Shown here piece after piece: positions 44,224 to 56,073 of a stretch of DNA of 64,000 nucleotides (position 1 is the stretch's first letter; every line of letters begins with the position of its first letter). Source of the stretch: Roridomyces roridus (lineage: Eukaryota > Basidiomycota > Agaricomycetes > Agaricales > Mycenaceae); assembly GCA_029378245.1 (NCBI GenBank), contig JARKIF010000003.1, positions 1,550,001 through 1,614,000 on the forward strand. The letters are read 5' to 3'. The translations under genes and the position numbers were made by a program. Below the pieces are notes generated by a model, which worked only from the letters and a program-made list of their open reading frames with translations, was not told the origin of the DNA and made no database searches.

Positions 44224-45656
44224 TCAAGTTGAGTAGGCAAGATTTTCTTTCACCGTTGCCGAAGGATGACTCGGAATATAAAATATGGAGCGATCTGGGT
44301 CATCGCAGCCAAACGTGGTAAAGTTCTGCGAGGCCAGGCAGGTCTACAACAGAATGAGGACGGATTGTGACAAGAAGAGGTAGAGAAGCGCGCCGTATTA
44401 GTGTAGCCCCACTCTGCGGGAGAGGACTGGATAGCCGTGAAGAGATTATACAGGTTAACCGTGGCAAAATTGGTGCCATTTTCGGCGTGGGCCTTTTGTA
44501 ACCCTTGTTGCACGACATCCTGGAAAGTGCTGGTGACATTTTCTTGGAAGTTAACCTGATTGCGTTCAGAGAGGGAATTCGCGATCCCAAGTAACGCACC
44601 CAATGAATAAGGAAGTTCTTCGCTCCAGCGTGAGCCTGGAGGAGACTGATCTGTCGCAGCTGGGAGACATCAGAGGGCAGTTCGAATCTCGGAGAACCAG
44701 CCTACGAAGCTATCGGAAGCTATCGTCCAATCACCACCTTCCTAAGAACGATGAATATGGGAAACGGTAGAGGAGCAGTGAGCGTACCAGGGAATACTGA
44801 GTAAAATCACTGAAGCTAGTTGGTAGATTTCCATCGTGAAGAAAATAGCGCTCACTTGATACCTAGGACATGGTTATATTCAATCTTTGCTGGGATGTCT
44901 CTGCACTCACCGAATTGCACAGTGTAAAGCGTCGTCTCTGGCGTCAAGTCGGCGAGAAAATGCCCTTGTTGCAAGAAGAGGGCAGTTTCAGCCACGAAAT
45001 CCGTGCGCAAAAGATTGTCCGAGGTGAAAGTCTGGAGCGAGTGAGTACGCGCCAAACGAGTACTTGATACTCACGACTCCTTTGTTAGTACTGTTCCAGG
45101 CGGATAAATCCACGACGGCGCCGCCGACACTGTACTGTGGACTGTCGTGTCATTCAGATGCCTAGTAAGATCGAAACGGACTTGCATCAATCAACTTTGC
45201 TCCCAGCGTGTTGGCCAAGTCTTCAACCTGGGAAGGTCAGGTAGTTCTCCGAAATTCCACTGTGCACACCAACCCAGACGTAGCCATTGCTAGCACGAGC
45301 TCGGAAATTGTTTCCTAAGCGGGCACCGGCGGAGGGGTTGGGCGGGAAGACAATGGGAGCAAAAGGGATAGTCCCTTCAGAGAATTAATCCAAACATCAT
45401 TCCAATGACCAGAGAACGGCCCACCATTGGACCCATTGCTCGTCCAAGAGTCACCAAACGCGACCACCGTTTTGGTCGCGTTTAGCGTGACACCGGTGTT
45501 TGCTTCGCTGAATAATTGCGAAGAGAGCTTGCCGCACACTGGAGAGGCACGGAGTGTGATAGGTGAAGTTCGATTTACTGCTGTGATAAATTCAAAAGGT
45601 TCCTGGTGTTCCTTGGCCGCAACGACAAGGGCGCAGACGAGGGTGAATAGAAGCAT
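44224..45656 (-). CDS. Secreted GDSL/SGNH-family esterase
   Basis: Eleven exons (45656-45410, 45374-45274, 45227-45186, 45134-45075, 45031-44911, 44862-44856, 44809-44788, 44741-44706, 44659-44600, 44555-44394, 44343-44224) give 325 aa. A signal peptide (MLLFTLVCALVVAA) precedes VVAFGDSWTSNG with the catalytic serine, LIDYSVGGAVVD, FGINDFTQYS and DPDRSIFYIPSHPSA with the catalytic Asp-x-x-His region. It is probably a carbohydrate or lipid esterase. The sixth exon is just 7 nt. The intron at 45135-45185 starts with a consensus GCAAGT, and the last intron (44344-44393) can only be closed with a GC donor, so its exact limits are less sure. The first intron is 35 nt. Confidence 0.82.
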
Positions 45657-45805
45657 ATGAGGAAGCTTGCGGGGCGTCGAAAAGAGTTTAACAGGAAGCG
45701 GGGGGCAGGCGACGCCCTTTTGAATGCAAGGACGGCCCGCGTCCAACCGGCGCGTCGAGAGGAAGAGGCATCACATGTCGGTGGCCATCAAATCCGTTCT
45801 TGATC

Positions 45806-48177
45806 ATGACCGAGTCTGACGAGACGACCGTGTTGGGCAAACGCGTGCGCAACGGCGACCCGGACGACATCCAAGCACACACCAAGCAAGCGCGTACGGA
45901 CGATGACATCGTCGTTGAAGCCGATGACTCGGACGATGAGCAGGGTCCGATGCCTCTACCTGCTGGAGAGTCTGACGGCGTGAAGAAGAAAAAGAAAGGT
46001 GTGTCTCCGGCTTCTTCCCGTCTCAGTAAAGCCTCAAGGGATACAGAAACCTTCTCCAGTTCTTCCCCATGAACGGCTGTACTTGGAACATCTCCCCAAC
46101 ACTGACCAGTACTACAAGAGTTTTATGCACCGCGACACTATTAATTTTGTTGTCGTCACCAGGTTCGTCTTTTTATCAGATTTGTCCTCTCGTTTGTGCT
46201 TACCGTTCACAGAACTGACTTTCTCATAACCACTTCCGTCGATGGTCACCTCAAGTTGTGGAAAAAGCAGGAATCGGGCATCGAATTCGTCAAGCACTAC
46301 CGTGCACATCTCACCCCCGTGACCGCTGTCTCTGGCAGTGCGGACGGCCAGCTGTTTGCCACCGTTTCTGAAGATGGTACCGCCAAAGTGTTTGACGTCG
46401 TCAACTTTGGTGAGCTTTCACGTACATTGAGCCGGGCAACAGCTCACCTCGGTCAGATATGATCAACATTATCAAGTTGGGATTCACTCCCCATTCTTGC
46501 TGCTGGGTCCATCGTCGCGGTCAAGCCCAGGGCTTGCTTGCTGTGTCTGATTCGGCTTCGGGCACCATTCGCTTATACGACGGCCGTGGAGGAGACACGG
46601 CCCTCGAAACGATCGAGACCCTTCATCGGTTTCCAGTCCATGTCATGGCGGTATGTCTATACAAGTTCGCTTCAAGTATTATTCAACACAGGCATTAGTA
46701 CAGCGACAGGTTCGACACGGTGATATCCGCGGACGAGGGCGGCTTCATTGAATATTGGCAGCCTACAGAGCCATTTGAACGCCCCAAAAATGTTGATGGA
46801 CTGTGGGCGTATAAAAGCGAAACTGACCTGTACGAATTCAAAAAGGTGGGTATCCGGCACTGCACATGTGCGTTCTCTGACCATCGCACAGTCGAAATCG
46901 ACTCCAACGTGTATAACATTGTCGCCCGACTCTTCGTCCTTTGTCACATTCTCTCTGCCCGATCGCCAGATCCGAGTCTTCACCTTCCTGAACGGCAAGA
47001 TGACACGCAAATACGACGAGTCGCTACAGGCAATCCAAGAGATGCAGCAGGCGGGCACTGCTTTGTACAAAGTCGAAGACATGGAATTTGGCCGGCGTTT
47101 GGCCATGGAGAGAGAGGTCGAGATGCCGGGGCCCGACGGACGCATTCCGGCTCGGTGGAGTAACGCCATATGGGATGAGAGCGGTGCGTTCATCCTCTAT
47201 CCCTCACTGTTGGGAATAAAAGGTGTGTACCGCAGTCCATGGCTCTCCAAACCACTCATACTTTGGAACCAGTCGTGAATACGGTCACGAACCGTGTCGT
47301 GCGCTTGCTGGGCAAAGACGAGGTCGTCCGGTGGCTGAATATCAGCTTGTACCAAGGAGCGCCCGCCAAGAAGGGGGTCACGACGATGGCCATGGCGACG
47401 TCCTCCAACCCTATACTGGCTACCAAAGGCGAGAGGGATCCGACCCTTTTCTGCACTGGGTACAAAAGACAGAGATTCTATCTTTTTACACGCTCCGAGC
47501 CCGAGTGAGTCATTCATCTTTTAGTTGATATGCAGCAACGAACTCTTCTCTTCGCAGGGACAACAAATCAGGCGATCGGGACGTGTTCAACGAGATGCCG
47601 ACGCGTGAGGAGCAAAACGTGGCGACCTCGACTGCGGCAGCCTCTGGTGGACCATCGCCGGTAGCCAATGGGGCCACGATCCACACGACGATGGGCGATA
47701 TGCACCTCCGGTTGTTCCCAACGCAGGCTCCGAAAGCGGTCGAAAACTTTGTTGGACACGCGCGTAGTGGTTTCTTTGAGGGAATCATCTTCCATCGCGT
47801 CATCCCCAAGTTTATGATCCAGACTGGAGACCCTCTGGGTGATGGTCGGGGTGGGACGTCGATCTGGGGTAGGGAATTCGAAGACGAGTTCTCAGATGAT
47901 CTTCGGCATGACAGGTAGATTTTTATTGCGGTGGAATTACAGCTCTAATCCTTTCTGTAGGCCGTATACTGTCAGTATGGCCAACGCAGGTCCCGGCACC
48001 AATGGATCACAGTTCTTCATCACGACGACGACGACACCATGGTTGGACAACAAGCACACCATTTTCGGACGGGTTATTGCGGGGCTTGAGGTGGTGCACA
48101 ACATCGAGAATGTCAAGACCAGCCACGCGGACAAGCCGTATGAAGATATCAAAATCGTGAATGTAACTATCGAATAG
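45806..48177 (+). CDS. PPWD1: PPWD1-type WD40-cyclophilin peptidyl-prolyl isomerase
   Basis: A spliceosome-associated isomerase: WD repeats then a cyclophilin domain, 656 aa. Nine exons: 45806-45998, 46060-46162, 46213-46409, 46457-46650, 46699-46845, 46892-47222, 47273-47504, 47558-47914, 47961-48177. Early blocks are [19 protein letters not shown] and [13 protein letters not shown]. The cyclophilin (from about residue 500) has [30 protein letters not shown] and [13 protein letters not shown], so the catalytic arginine, QFFIT and tryptophan region are intact. An acidic N-terminus with a lysine run may be a nuclear signal. The gene diverges from the GDSL esterase (149 bp between ATGs). Confidence 0.95.
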
Positions 48178-48196
48178 GTGTTGAAAATACAAGGTG

Positions 48197-49215
48197 CTAG
48201 ATGTTGGTATACGAAAGCCAGACCAGCCATATCAAGCCCAAGAGACTGAAATTGTTCGGTACAGCTGCCCACCGACTGCCTGCACCGTCAATCATTGGTG
48301 CAGCAGCACCTATTGTGTCGTTCAGACATGCAAGAAGAGTCGTGTCGAGTCCGCTGGGTAATGCCACGTCGGGTGTGCCTTCTGCCTCGAAAATGGCGGT
48401 GTTGTTGTACCCATCGAGCGAGAGTGCGATGCTCGAGGCACGATAATACTGGACCACCTGTTCTGGCTGTGGAGGCGAGTCCGATGTGTCATTGTACGGC
48501 GAGGCGGAGCTCGTCTGTGAAATCAGAGACGTCGAGCAGTTGGCCATGATATCCGAAATGAGTGAAACCACTGTAGAGTTGTCCGATAAGATGCGGAAGG
48601 TCGAGGAGTTTGACTGGAAGGCGGCGGTCATCATTGGCCCGCCAGGCCGACTCGTGTTGTCTGCATGGCCGTACTCGTCATTGCTGTGGAGATAGGCTCC
48701 GGTTGCGCCGGCGCCCACGCCAAAGCTGAGCGGCCAAAAGAAGAACGGAAAAGGCCTGGTCGCAACCTAAAAGAATGGGAGTTTAATCCAGTTTCTGAAG
48801 CAAAATGAAGGTCTTCTTACACCACGGCCAGTGAGCCCGGGATATCCACTCCCAAAAGTTCTCGTTCCGAAAACCTCTGCGCGTGTGCCGCCTCCTTCCA
48901 TTCGGCCTTGGAACAGCTGGCCAGACGGAATGGTTATGATCTTCCCGCCACCATTCCCATACGACGTCGCTGTCCTGCGCAAATGGTAAATGCCAAAAAG
49001 TCAGGTATGAAAGTGAGAACGAACCTAGAGCTTCCAGACGCCGTGATCGGCTCGTTCGTTCTGGCTCCGGCTCCCGCGCCCGTGCCTGTGCTGCCGCCGG
49101 GCTCGGACCCAGTGCTACCTTTGCCGCCGCTGCTAGTCCCACCTCCTCCTGCATCTCCTCCTCCGCCCCCGGACTTGCCTCCTCCCCGTCTCTTTGTCAG
49201 GAAAGGGACATACAT
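48197..49215 (-). CDS. Glycine-rich surface-type protein of unknown function
   Basis: Three exons (49215-49025, 48974-48821, 48766-48197) give 304 aa. The N-terminus is a glycine/serine-rich tract. A conserved-looking core follows: GGGKIITIPSGQLFQGR, GGGTRAEVFGTRTFGSGYPG and RPFPFFFWPLSFG, then DNTSRPGGP and an Asn-rich, N-glycosylation-prone region. The protein ends in a hydrophobic segment (SLLGLIWLVWLS), as in GPI-anchored or tail-anchored proteins. A cleavable signal peptide is not obvious, so an upstream exon may be missing. Related glycine-rich frames are common in mushrooms but uncharacterised, as far as I know. Confidence 0.6.
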
Positions 49216-49375
49216 GGAATTCGTTGCAGAGATGTGGTGGGATTCTGCAACTTTTTATAAGTGTCGTGAAAGCTGTTTGACGTGCACCGCCAAGGCTAGT
49301 GCTATTCCCAAGCGCTAAGAGTCAGCCGACGGCCCGAAAGGGTGTGGAGGCGGACTCAATTGCCAATTCCTGACC

Positions 49376-49873
49376 ATGTACAGCGCCTACAATCTTCGGC
49401 CTGTGCTCCCTTCTCCCAACACTTCCGATTCCTTCGAGGACCTAGGATCCGTGTCCGATGTCCATTCCGACGTCGACACCGAGTTCACACTCTTTGAAGG
49501 CAGCACCAGCGAGTCGTTTATCTGGCCCGGGTCGAGTGCCAGCTCCGATGTAGCCTTCGGCAGGGGCTCTCAGGCTTCCCCAGAGCGAGCAGATGCGCCC
49601 GTACCTCCCACTCCGGCCATCGACGTCCATCGCGCCCCGCTCCCTCTGCTGCGTTTTTTCTCGTCTCTACTTGCAGTAGACGAGACTACGCTCCATTTGC
49701 TCGAGCATCCGCAGTCGACCGACTCACCACTCTTCCGCGGGCCTTCGTTGGCGCGTCCGGTGCCCGATATTTATACGGAGAATGGTTTATTCACACTGCT
49801 GGACCCTCGCTCACGAGCACTAAAAGATGGTGGCATGTTCTGGGTCAAGGCGTTACTTACTGCCCGCCAATAA
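49376..49873 (+). CDS. Hypothetical protein, single exon
   Basis: A 165-aa frame with ATG at 49376. The first 100 residues are serine/aspartate-rich and disordered; the last 60 have a more ordered look (LLRFFSSLLAVDETTLHLLE, ENGLFTLLDPRSRALKDGGMF). No family, signal peptide or membrane helix recognised. Codon usage resembles the neighbours, and the frame fits neatly between the divergent glycine-rich gene and the next gene 26 bp downstream. Confidence 0.5.
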   Translation: MYSAYNLRPVLPSPNTSDSFEDLGSVSDVHSDVDTEFTLFEGSTSESFIWPGSSASSDVAFGRGSQASPERADAPVPPTPAIDVHRAPLPLLRFFSSLLAVDETTLHLLEHPQSTDSPLFRGPSLARPVPDIYTENGLFTLLDPRSRALKDGGMFWVKALLTARQ

Positions 49874-49899
49874 GCTTCTGTATGTACTGATACAAAAAA

Positions 49900-50785
49900 A
49901 TGCCTGCCTCTGCCCTTGATCTAGTCGGGCTCATTGAGGATGTAATTGGCACACAACGACCGCTACGCAGACTATCCGTTCAGAAACGGCGAATATTTGC
50001 CCTCGATCTCGCGTTTGTTGCTCTGGCGTTGAGGTGCGATGAGAGCGAGTGCGAGTACTTTCACTGAGTCGTCTGCAAGATGCGCATGGTTGGTGGACAT
50101 TATCGTCGTCCCAGAAGCTGAGGAGGCGTATGCAGGCCTTTTGCAAGCCCTTCGACAAGTAAGGCGTTTCAAAAGCCATTTATGCAGCTGACTGGTTCAG
50201 AGGGAACCCATCTTTCATGGTGTCGAACATGTCTTTGAACATGGCTCACAACAGTCTTTCTTCGTCAACACCAGCCAGTGTCGATCGTTACTGAACACCG
50301 TGTCGAATGTAGCCTTCATGTCGGTCGACCAAGAACCACAGCTGGTGGGTGGCCAACCACTGTCTCATTGGATGCTTATGTGCTACTCACAGCTCGCTGA
50401 GCCCCCACCCGATGTCCTTCAAGTGCTCAGCCATCTGGCGGAACATTTCGCGTTGCCCTCCGACCTTCCGTCGACCACAGCCATTCCACTCGCAGCCGTC
50501 TTGTTGGGATACCCCGTCGCGTACGTCCCTGGACAAAGTAATTCCCTCGAACAAGTCACGCTCGACGTCTATGCATTGAAGCTTAGAGCGCCGGGCTGGG
50601 ATTCAGAGCACACGCTAATCAAGTTCTCCTGCCCCGCAGCACTTGCTGGAATACATCCCGCAAGACTCTCGCCGACCAGGATAGTTGCCGAGCTGAAGCA
50701 GCGCTTCGAGACGCGTGTCGCAGCGTTGGGGTTCACGATGAGTCTTGAGCACAGTACGGATATCTTGGCCAGAATCGCATTGTAG
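49900..50785 (+). CDS. Hypothetical protein, possibly UPF0739/DUF4504-like
   Basis: Three exons (49900-50033, 50080-50158, 50201-50785) give 265 aa. It opens with a helical region (LVGLIEDVIGTQRPLRRLSV), a hydrophobic strand-helix-strand stretch (LVDIIVVPEAEEAYAGLLQA) and later LLGYPVAYVP and FSCPAAL. The spacing of the LGYPVAY and FSCP blocks recalls the UPF0739 (C1orf74) proteins of unknown function; this is a weak resemblance from memory, not an alignment. No catalytic motif. Confidence 0.55.
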
Positions 50786-50841
50786 TGGTAGAAGTGAAGG
50801 AAGTGCCAAACAAAGCAACCCGGGCTTGAACCACGACTTGC

Positions 50842-51360
50842 ATGACCACCACCCTTCGCCAAAGAATCCCATTCGTCAGTTCAGCAGACGACGACGGAGA
50901 CGACCGCGAAGTTCTTCATGATGAAGAGCAAGAGGAGATAATAGAAGACCTGCGGGCTCGCAACGTGCAGACGAGTGCTCGCACTTTACTCGTCGTGGAC
51001 GCCGTACTGGCGCTCTCTGCTTTTCTTCAACTCTTCACCATAGTCGTGCCCCCAGCTTCATCCCCGCCGTGCCCCAGACTATTCAGCCTCCTCGGGCTTG
51101 CCATTCATCTCAATCTGGCACTACTTCTCCACCCGCTCCCGAGTGCTCCTACACCACTACCCTATACTTTATTGTATGCACTCGGTTGCGTTGCTCCGAC
51201 GCTATCGCTCTTCTTGGGTCGCGACTGGCCAGCTATTCTCTGGGCCGCAGTCCCGACATTAATCGTGTTCCTCACCCACTCGGTACATAGTACCCTGCAG
51301 GAAGGCGACGCGGCATTGGCGGAGCTGGAGAGTCTCAAGTACCGCGCACCCGGTCCTTAG
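50842..51360 (+). CDS. Small multi-pass membrane protein, unknown function
   Basis: A single-exon, 172-aa protein. An acidic cytosolic-type N-terminus (SADDDGDDREVLHDEEQEE) is followed by four hydrophobic stretches: LLVVDAVLALSAFLQLF, LFSLLGLAIHLNLALL, LLYALGCVAPTLSLFL and ILWAAVPTLIVFLTH. There is no signal peptide and no motif I can name. Four-helix proteins with acidic tails occur in the ER and vacuole, but location is not predictable here. Confidence 0.55.
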   Translation: MTTTLRQRIPFVSSADDDGDDREVLHDEEQEEIIEDLRARNVQTSARTLLVVDAVLALSAFLQLFTIVVPPASSPPCPRLFSLLGLAIHLNLALLLHPLPSAPTPLPYTLLYALGCVAPTLSLFLGRDWPAILWAAVPTLIVFLTHSVHSTLQEGDAALAELESLKYRAPGP

Positions 51361-51404
51361 AATTAGATGTAGCCATTTGTAATTCAAGAAAAAAAAACTT
51401 GATC

Positions 51405-53153
51405 ATGACCACCATCCTCGATTCACCACCACCGTCCGATAGCGAATCAGAGCTCGAATCCGAGTGGGACTCGGACGAAGAATACTCGGATACACGAGTC
51501 GAGGACGAGGATTGGGAGCAGGCGGAAGGAGGTCAGTAATTTGGCCTCTTTGCGCCATCCCCTTCAACTCGCGCAGACTTCACGAAACAATTCAACAGAC
51601 TCCGCCAGCACGTAGCAGTACGAACTGGAAATGCCCAAGGGACTGCCTCGGCTCTCGGTACACAAGCCTCCGTCGCTGCCATCCCTGCCATAAATCATCC
51701 CGCAAAAAGTACTGCTCCGACGCGAGATCGGGCTACAGACCAGCTCCAAGCTCTTGCGAAATATTCGTCCAAGATCGCAAAGCTAGATGTCCCGTATACC
51801 ATCGGCGTCGGCGTCAATCGCAAGGGGCCCAGTGCACACGCGAATATGAAGGACAGAGCTGATCGTGCGACCACCGAGCAGGTCCTTGACCCCCGTACTC
51901 GCACCATCCTTCTCAAGATGGTCGGGCGCGGTCTTATTGACGAAGTCAACGGATGTGTCAGTACAGGGAAAGAGGCCAACGTCTACCACGCCCTGACGCC
52001 CGAAAAGGCGCATCTCGCACTCAAAATCTACAAGACATCCATTCTCATCTTCAAGGATCGCGACAAGTATGTTTCGGGGGAGCACCGTTTCCGCCGCGGC
52101 TACTCCCGCCATAACCCTCGCAAGATGGTCCGTATGTGGGCAGAGAAGGAGATGCGAAATCTCAAGCGTCTGCGTGCAGCAGGCATCCGTGCCCCCGAGC
52201 CACTCGAAGTCCGTGAAAACGTACTTGTGATGACTTTCCTTGGTGATCCCGACGGCTGGGCTTCTCCTCGCCTCAAGGACGCCACCCTCCCTGCTACTGC
52301 ATGTGCTCCCCTCTACGAGGAGCTCCTCCTCGCCCTCCGCACTCTATACCATCGCTGCCACCTTGTCCATGCCGATCTCTCCGAATACAACATCCTCTAC
52401 CACGAGGAACATTTGTACATTATCGATGTCTCCCAGAGCGTCGAACACGACCATCCCTCCGCCTTTGACTTTTTGCGGAACGACCTCAAAAATGCAGAGG
52501 AATTCTTCTCCAGGCGCGGTGTGCGGTGCCTTGGGCTGCGTCGAGCTTTCGAATTCGTTACGCTCGACCGTCTTCCAGACGTACCGGGAGTTGATGTCGC
52601 TTGCAACGAAACATCAGAAGCAGATGCAAGCGAGGCATCGAAGCAAACTCCAGACGACCCGCACGCAGTCGCCATCTTGCACGCGTGGCTCGCGGAGGAT
52701 GCACCACCCGAGGACGAGGCGCGTGATGGTCAAGACGAAGCCGTCTTCCTTCACGCTCACATCCCGCGCTCGTTGAATGATGTATTCGACCCCGTTGCCC
52801 TTGCGCGTGCACCAGGTGCTGACCGCGGACTCGTTTATGCTGGTGCTCTTGGGCTCGTACCAGAGGGGGAGGGAGAGGTCAACGGTGAAGAGGACGCGGA
52901 CGATGATGACGAGGAATCTGGGTCAGAAGAAGATGATTCGGAAGAGGAGGGTGACTTTCAAGAGCGCAAACCGCGTGGGCACCGACATGAGGACCGTGAA
53001 GCCAAAAAGGTAAGATTGTTAGCTCGTTGGAGTTACTCCTGCTCACGGTGTACCTAGGAACGCAAGAAAGCGGTCAAGGCTGAGGCAAAAGAACGCCGGA
53101 AGCACAAGATGCCCAAGGCAGAGAAAAAGCGGAGTATCAAGAAGGGAAAGTAG
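51405..53153 (+). CDS. RIO1: Atypical serine kinase Rio1
   Basis: Needed for late maturation of the 40S ribosomal subunit. Three exons (51405-51531, 51577-53009, 53058-53153) give 551 aa. The RIO-specific P-loop is STGKEANVYHA (about residue 171), followed by KIYKTSILIFKDRDKYV with the catalytic lysine, VHADLSEYNILY (catalytic loop, about 303) and IIDVSQSVEHDHP (metal-binding loop). The N- and C-termini are strongly acidic and then lysine-rich (ends KKRSIKKGK), as in fungal Rio1. The gene converges on ILV3 with 46 bp between stop codons. Confidence 0.96.
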
Positions 53154-53199
53154 GAGATTAGTCGTGCTAATGACAACTCTATGTACTTTTGGCCGATGT

Positions 53200-55420
53200 T
53201 CAGCCATCGGTGATGCAGCCGTGGCTGGCGTCCGCCACCATTTTCGTGTACTTGAATAATGTGCCCTGCGAAACTTTAAGCGGGGGAGCAACCCATGCCG
53301 CCCGCCTTGTCGCGAGTTCCTCGTCTGACACGTGCAGCTCGATCGAGTTGGCGACTGCATCGACGGAAATGACATCCCCGTCGCGGACGAGGGCGATGGG
53401 CCCGCCGACTTGGGCCTCTGGCACAACATGTCCAATGACAAAGCCGTGAGATCTATCGAGGTGAGAAAGAAGTCATCTTGAAATAGGTGTCGACTTACCC
53501 TCCACTGAAACGTCCATCGGTGATACATGCAACATCCATGCCGAGGCCAGCGCCCATGACCAGACTAGTGGGCTTGAGCATCTCGGGCATGCCTGCAAAG
53601 CGTTCAATTCCCAAAGAGATACATAGGACGCGAACATCTCACCGGGACCGCCCTTGGGGCCGAGATACCGCAGTACGACGACGGTTTTCTCACCGCGCTT
53701 GATGGAACCACTGTCCACCGCTTGGAAAAAGTCCTCTTCGGTATCGAATGTGCGGGCTTTGCCGGTGAAGCCAAGACCCTCCTTGCCAGTGATCTTGGCG
53801 ACGGCACCACCAGGAGCCAAGTTGCCTTTGAGGATACTAAACAGAAGGTCAGTGAGAAATATCGAGGTTTTTGGATGCATACCGAATATGCCCGCTCGAC
53901 TTGATGGGATTGTCCAATGGCCGGATGACGTCCTGAGATTTAAAGTCTAGCTCGCCGTGTTTGTGTGTCCAGCGTTCGAGATTTTCTCCCAACGTCTTGC
54001 CCGTGACGGTCATGGTGTTTCCGTCAATGAGCTTATTCTTGAGCAAGAAATCCAGAATTTCTGGAAAAGATGTTGAGGAGAGAGGTATCAAGGTAAATTG
54101 AAGCGTACTTGGGGTGCCACCAATTTTGTAAACATCCTCCATGACATATTTCCCACTCGGCTTGATATCGGCGATGAAGGGCGTACGGTCAGAGACGGCT
54201 TGGAAGTCATCAATGGTCAGAGTAATTCCGACAGAGTGGGCTACGGCAATTAGGTGCAGCACAGCGTTTGTCGATCCCCCGAGGATCATCGTCAACACCT
54301 GCATAATTTAGTACAGCATCAATGGAAGATCAAACACTAACCATGGCATTCTCAAAGGCCGTGCGAGTCATGATGTCGCGCGGGAGAATGTTTTTCGCAA
54401 GAAGGTTGTACATGACGGAACCCACGGAAGCGCACTCTTCGATCTTTTCCTCTGATTCAGCCGGGAAAGATGAAGAGCCTGGGATGGTCATTCCCAAGAC
54501 TTCTGCGGCGCAGGCCATCGTGTTGGCAGTATACATCTGAGAGAAGATTCGTGAGTTCGTGTTACATAGATCCTGCATTTTTTTTCTTACGCCTCCACAT
54601 GCACCAGGACCAGGGCAAGCATGCCGGTTAGTGTTGTATCGGACCGTCTCAGCATCGGGCGTCTTGCCATCTGCCAAATATTTGCCGTAAGACTGGAACG
54701 CAGACACGATATCCAGCTGGGGAGAGCCCTCGCAGGAGCCAGGACGGATAGTACCGCCGTAGACCATCAGACCCGGTCGGTTAAGTCGTCCGACTGGTAA
54801 AATTAGCGGATACATTGCGACACCGAAGAGCATACTGACGGGCCATTAGAACACCAGGCATGTTTTTATCACATCCGGGGACGACGACCATTCCGTCTAG
54901 ATGGTGGCCACCTGCGGCGGTCTCGACTTGGTCTGCGATGAGATCTCGCGACTGGAGGGAGTAGGACATTCCGCGGGTGCCCATGCTAATGCCATCGCTG
55001 ACGCCAACGACTCCGAATTGATAGCCAATGAGCTCCGACTTGGAGAGCGAAGCTTTGATATTTTGGCCGAGACCCAGAAGATGCTTGTTGCATCTTGAAG
55101 AAGACTGAATAATCATCGACATACAGGCAAGGATGACTCACGGGTTTCCCTCGTACCAGATGCTAGCCACACCGACCATAGCCTTGTTAAAGTCGTCGTC
55201 GGTTTTGATACCGTCTGTCGCGTAAAGCATGGCCTGGGCTGCATAAGAGCATGAAATGACTCGAGTTGGGGAGAAGGGATACCTGGCTAGCGCCCTGGTC
55301 TTTGGGCTGCGTGATGAGCCTGCTGTAGCGGTTCATGACGACGGGCTGCTCGGAGCATGTTGCAGCTGACGTTGAGAGCGAGCGCCCAACGAGTGCCCGC
55401 GGCGTCCTTCGAAGCAGCAT
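53200..55420 (-). CDS. ILV3: Mitochondrial dihydroxy-acid dehydratase
   Basis: Third enzyme of valine/isoleucine synthesis; a [2Fe-2S] or [4Fe-4S] dehydratase of the IlvD/Edd family. Ten exons (55420-55283, 55233-55142, 55093-54840, 54793-54591, 54536-54342, 54298-54109, 54060-53883, 53836-53643, 53592-53499, 53452-53200) give 596 aa. Presequence [17 protein letters not shown]; cluster cysteines in [22 protein letters not shown] and GPGACGG; later [20 protein letters not shown]-like DGRFSGGSHGF and [14 protein letters not shown]. The gene is complete and every phase agrees. Branched-chain amino-acid genes are often under amino-acid control, but no site was identified. Confidence 0.96.
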
Positions 55421-56073
55421 GATTTCTGGCGCTGTCACGTGTGCGTCAGTGAAAGCAACTTGTGACCTTGTCTTAGTAAGCAGAACAAAATCAAATTGAA
55501 TCAATTGGAATTTAGGGTTTCCATGATCTACCGTTGTTCCGGGTCGTCTTTTACATATACGTGTCAGCCGAATCAGGAACCGCCGAGATCTATTCTCCTA
55601 ACTGAGTGTGTTTCGGTGCATATGGGGGCAATGGCTGCCGCGGAAGGTCCGTGTGCTCGTCTCTGTGCTCTCTTTGTGTCAGGGTATGCGCGAGGAGCTA
55701 GATTTTTTTCTGGCTTTATCTGGATCGTCGAGGAATCATCAACTGTTCAGATGGATAACTATTCCCCGCCAATCTTTTTCGACCATGTCCTTCTTCACCT
55801 TCCTGTTTTTTGAGCCCGCCATACGGAAGTAATGCAACCCGCGGTGCTATTCAGTATCCGCCCTAATATTCCTCCGCAAGTGATCGTGCTCCGTTTCAGT
55901 GTCGAACGGTATTTTATTTGAGACATTCCGACGTCTTGGATGGGCTCTACATTCTATCCAGACTCCTTTCCTCTCACTCTGTTACCACCGTCACTGTCTC
56001 TCGTCCCCCAGTCGTTCTTTAGTCGCCCACCGTCGCTCGCAACCTTGTTGTCCCAGGGCGGGGTCGTCACAAA
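55421..56073. other. 653-bp divergent intergenic region (ILV3 and Zn2Cys6 gene)
   Basis: This is the longest gap next to an assigned start on both sides. It is pyrimidine-rich just before 56074, as expected for a leader. Plus-strand frames here are short and lack family or composition support. No TATA or palindromic operator was convincing. Confidence 0.4.

Noticed and set aside
44676..44700. TTCGAATC sequence resembling a tRNA T-loop
   Set aside because: No complementary T stem, acceptor stem or A/B box spacing surrounds it; it falls in a GDSL gene intron.
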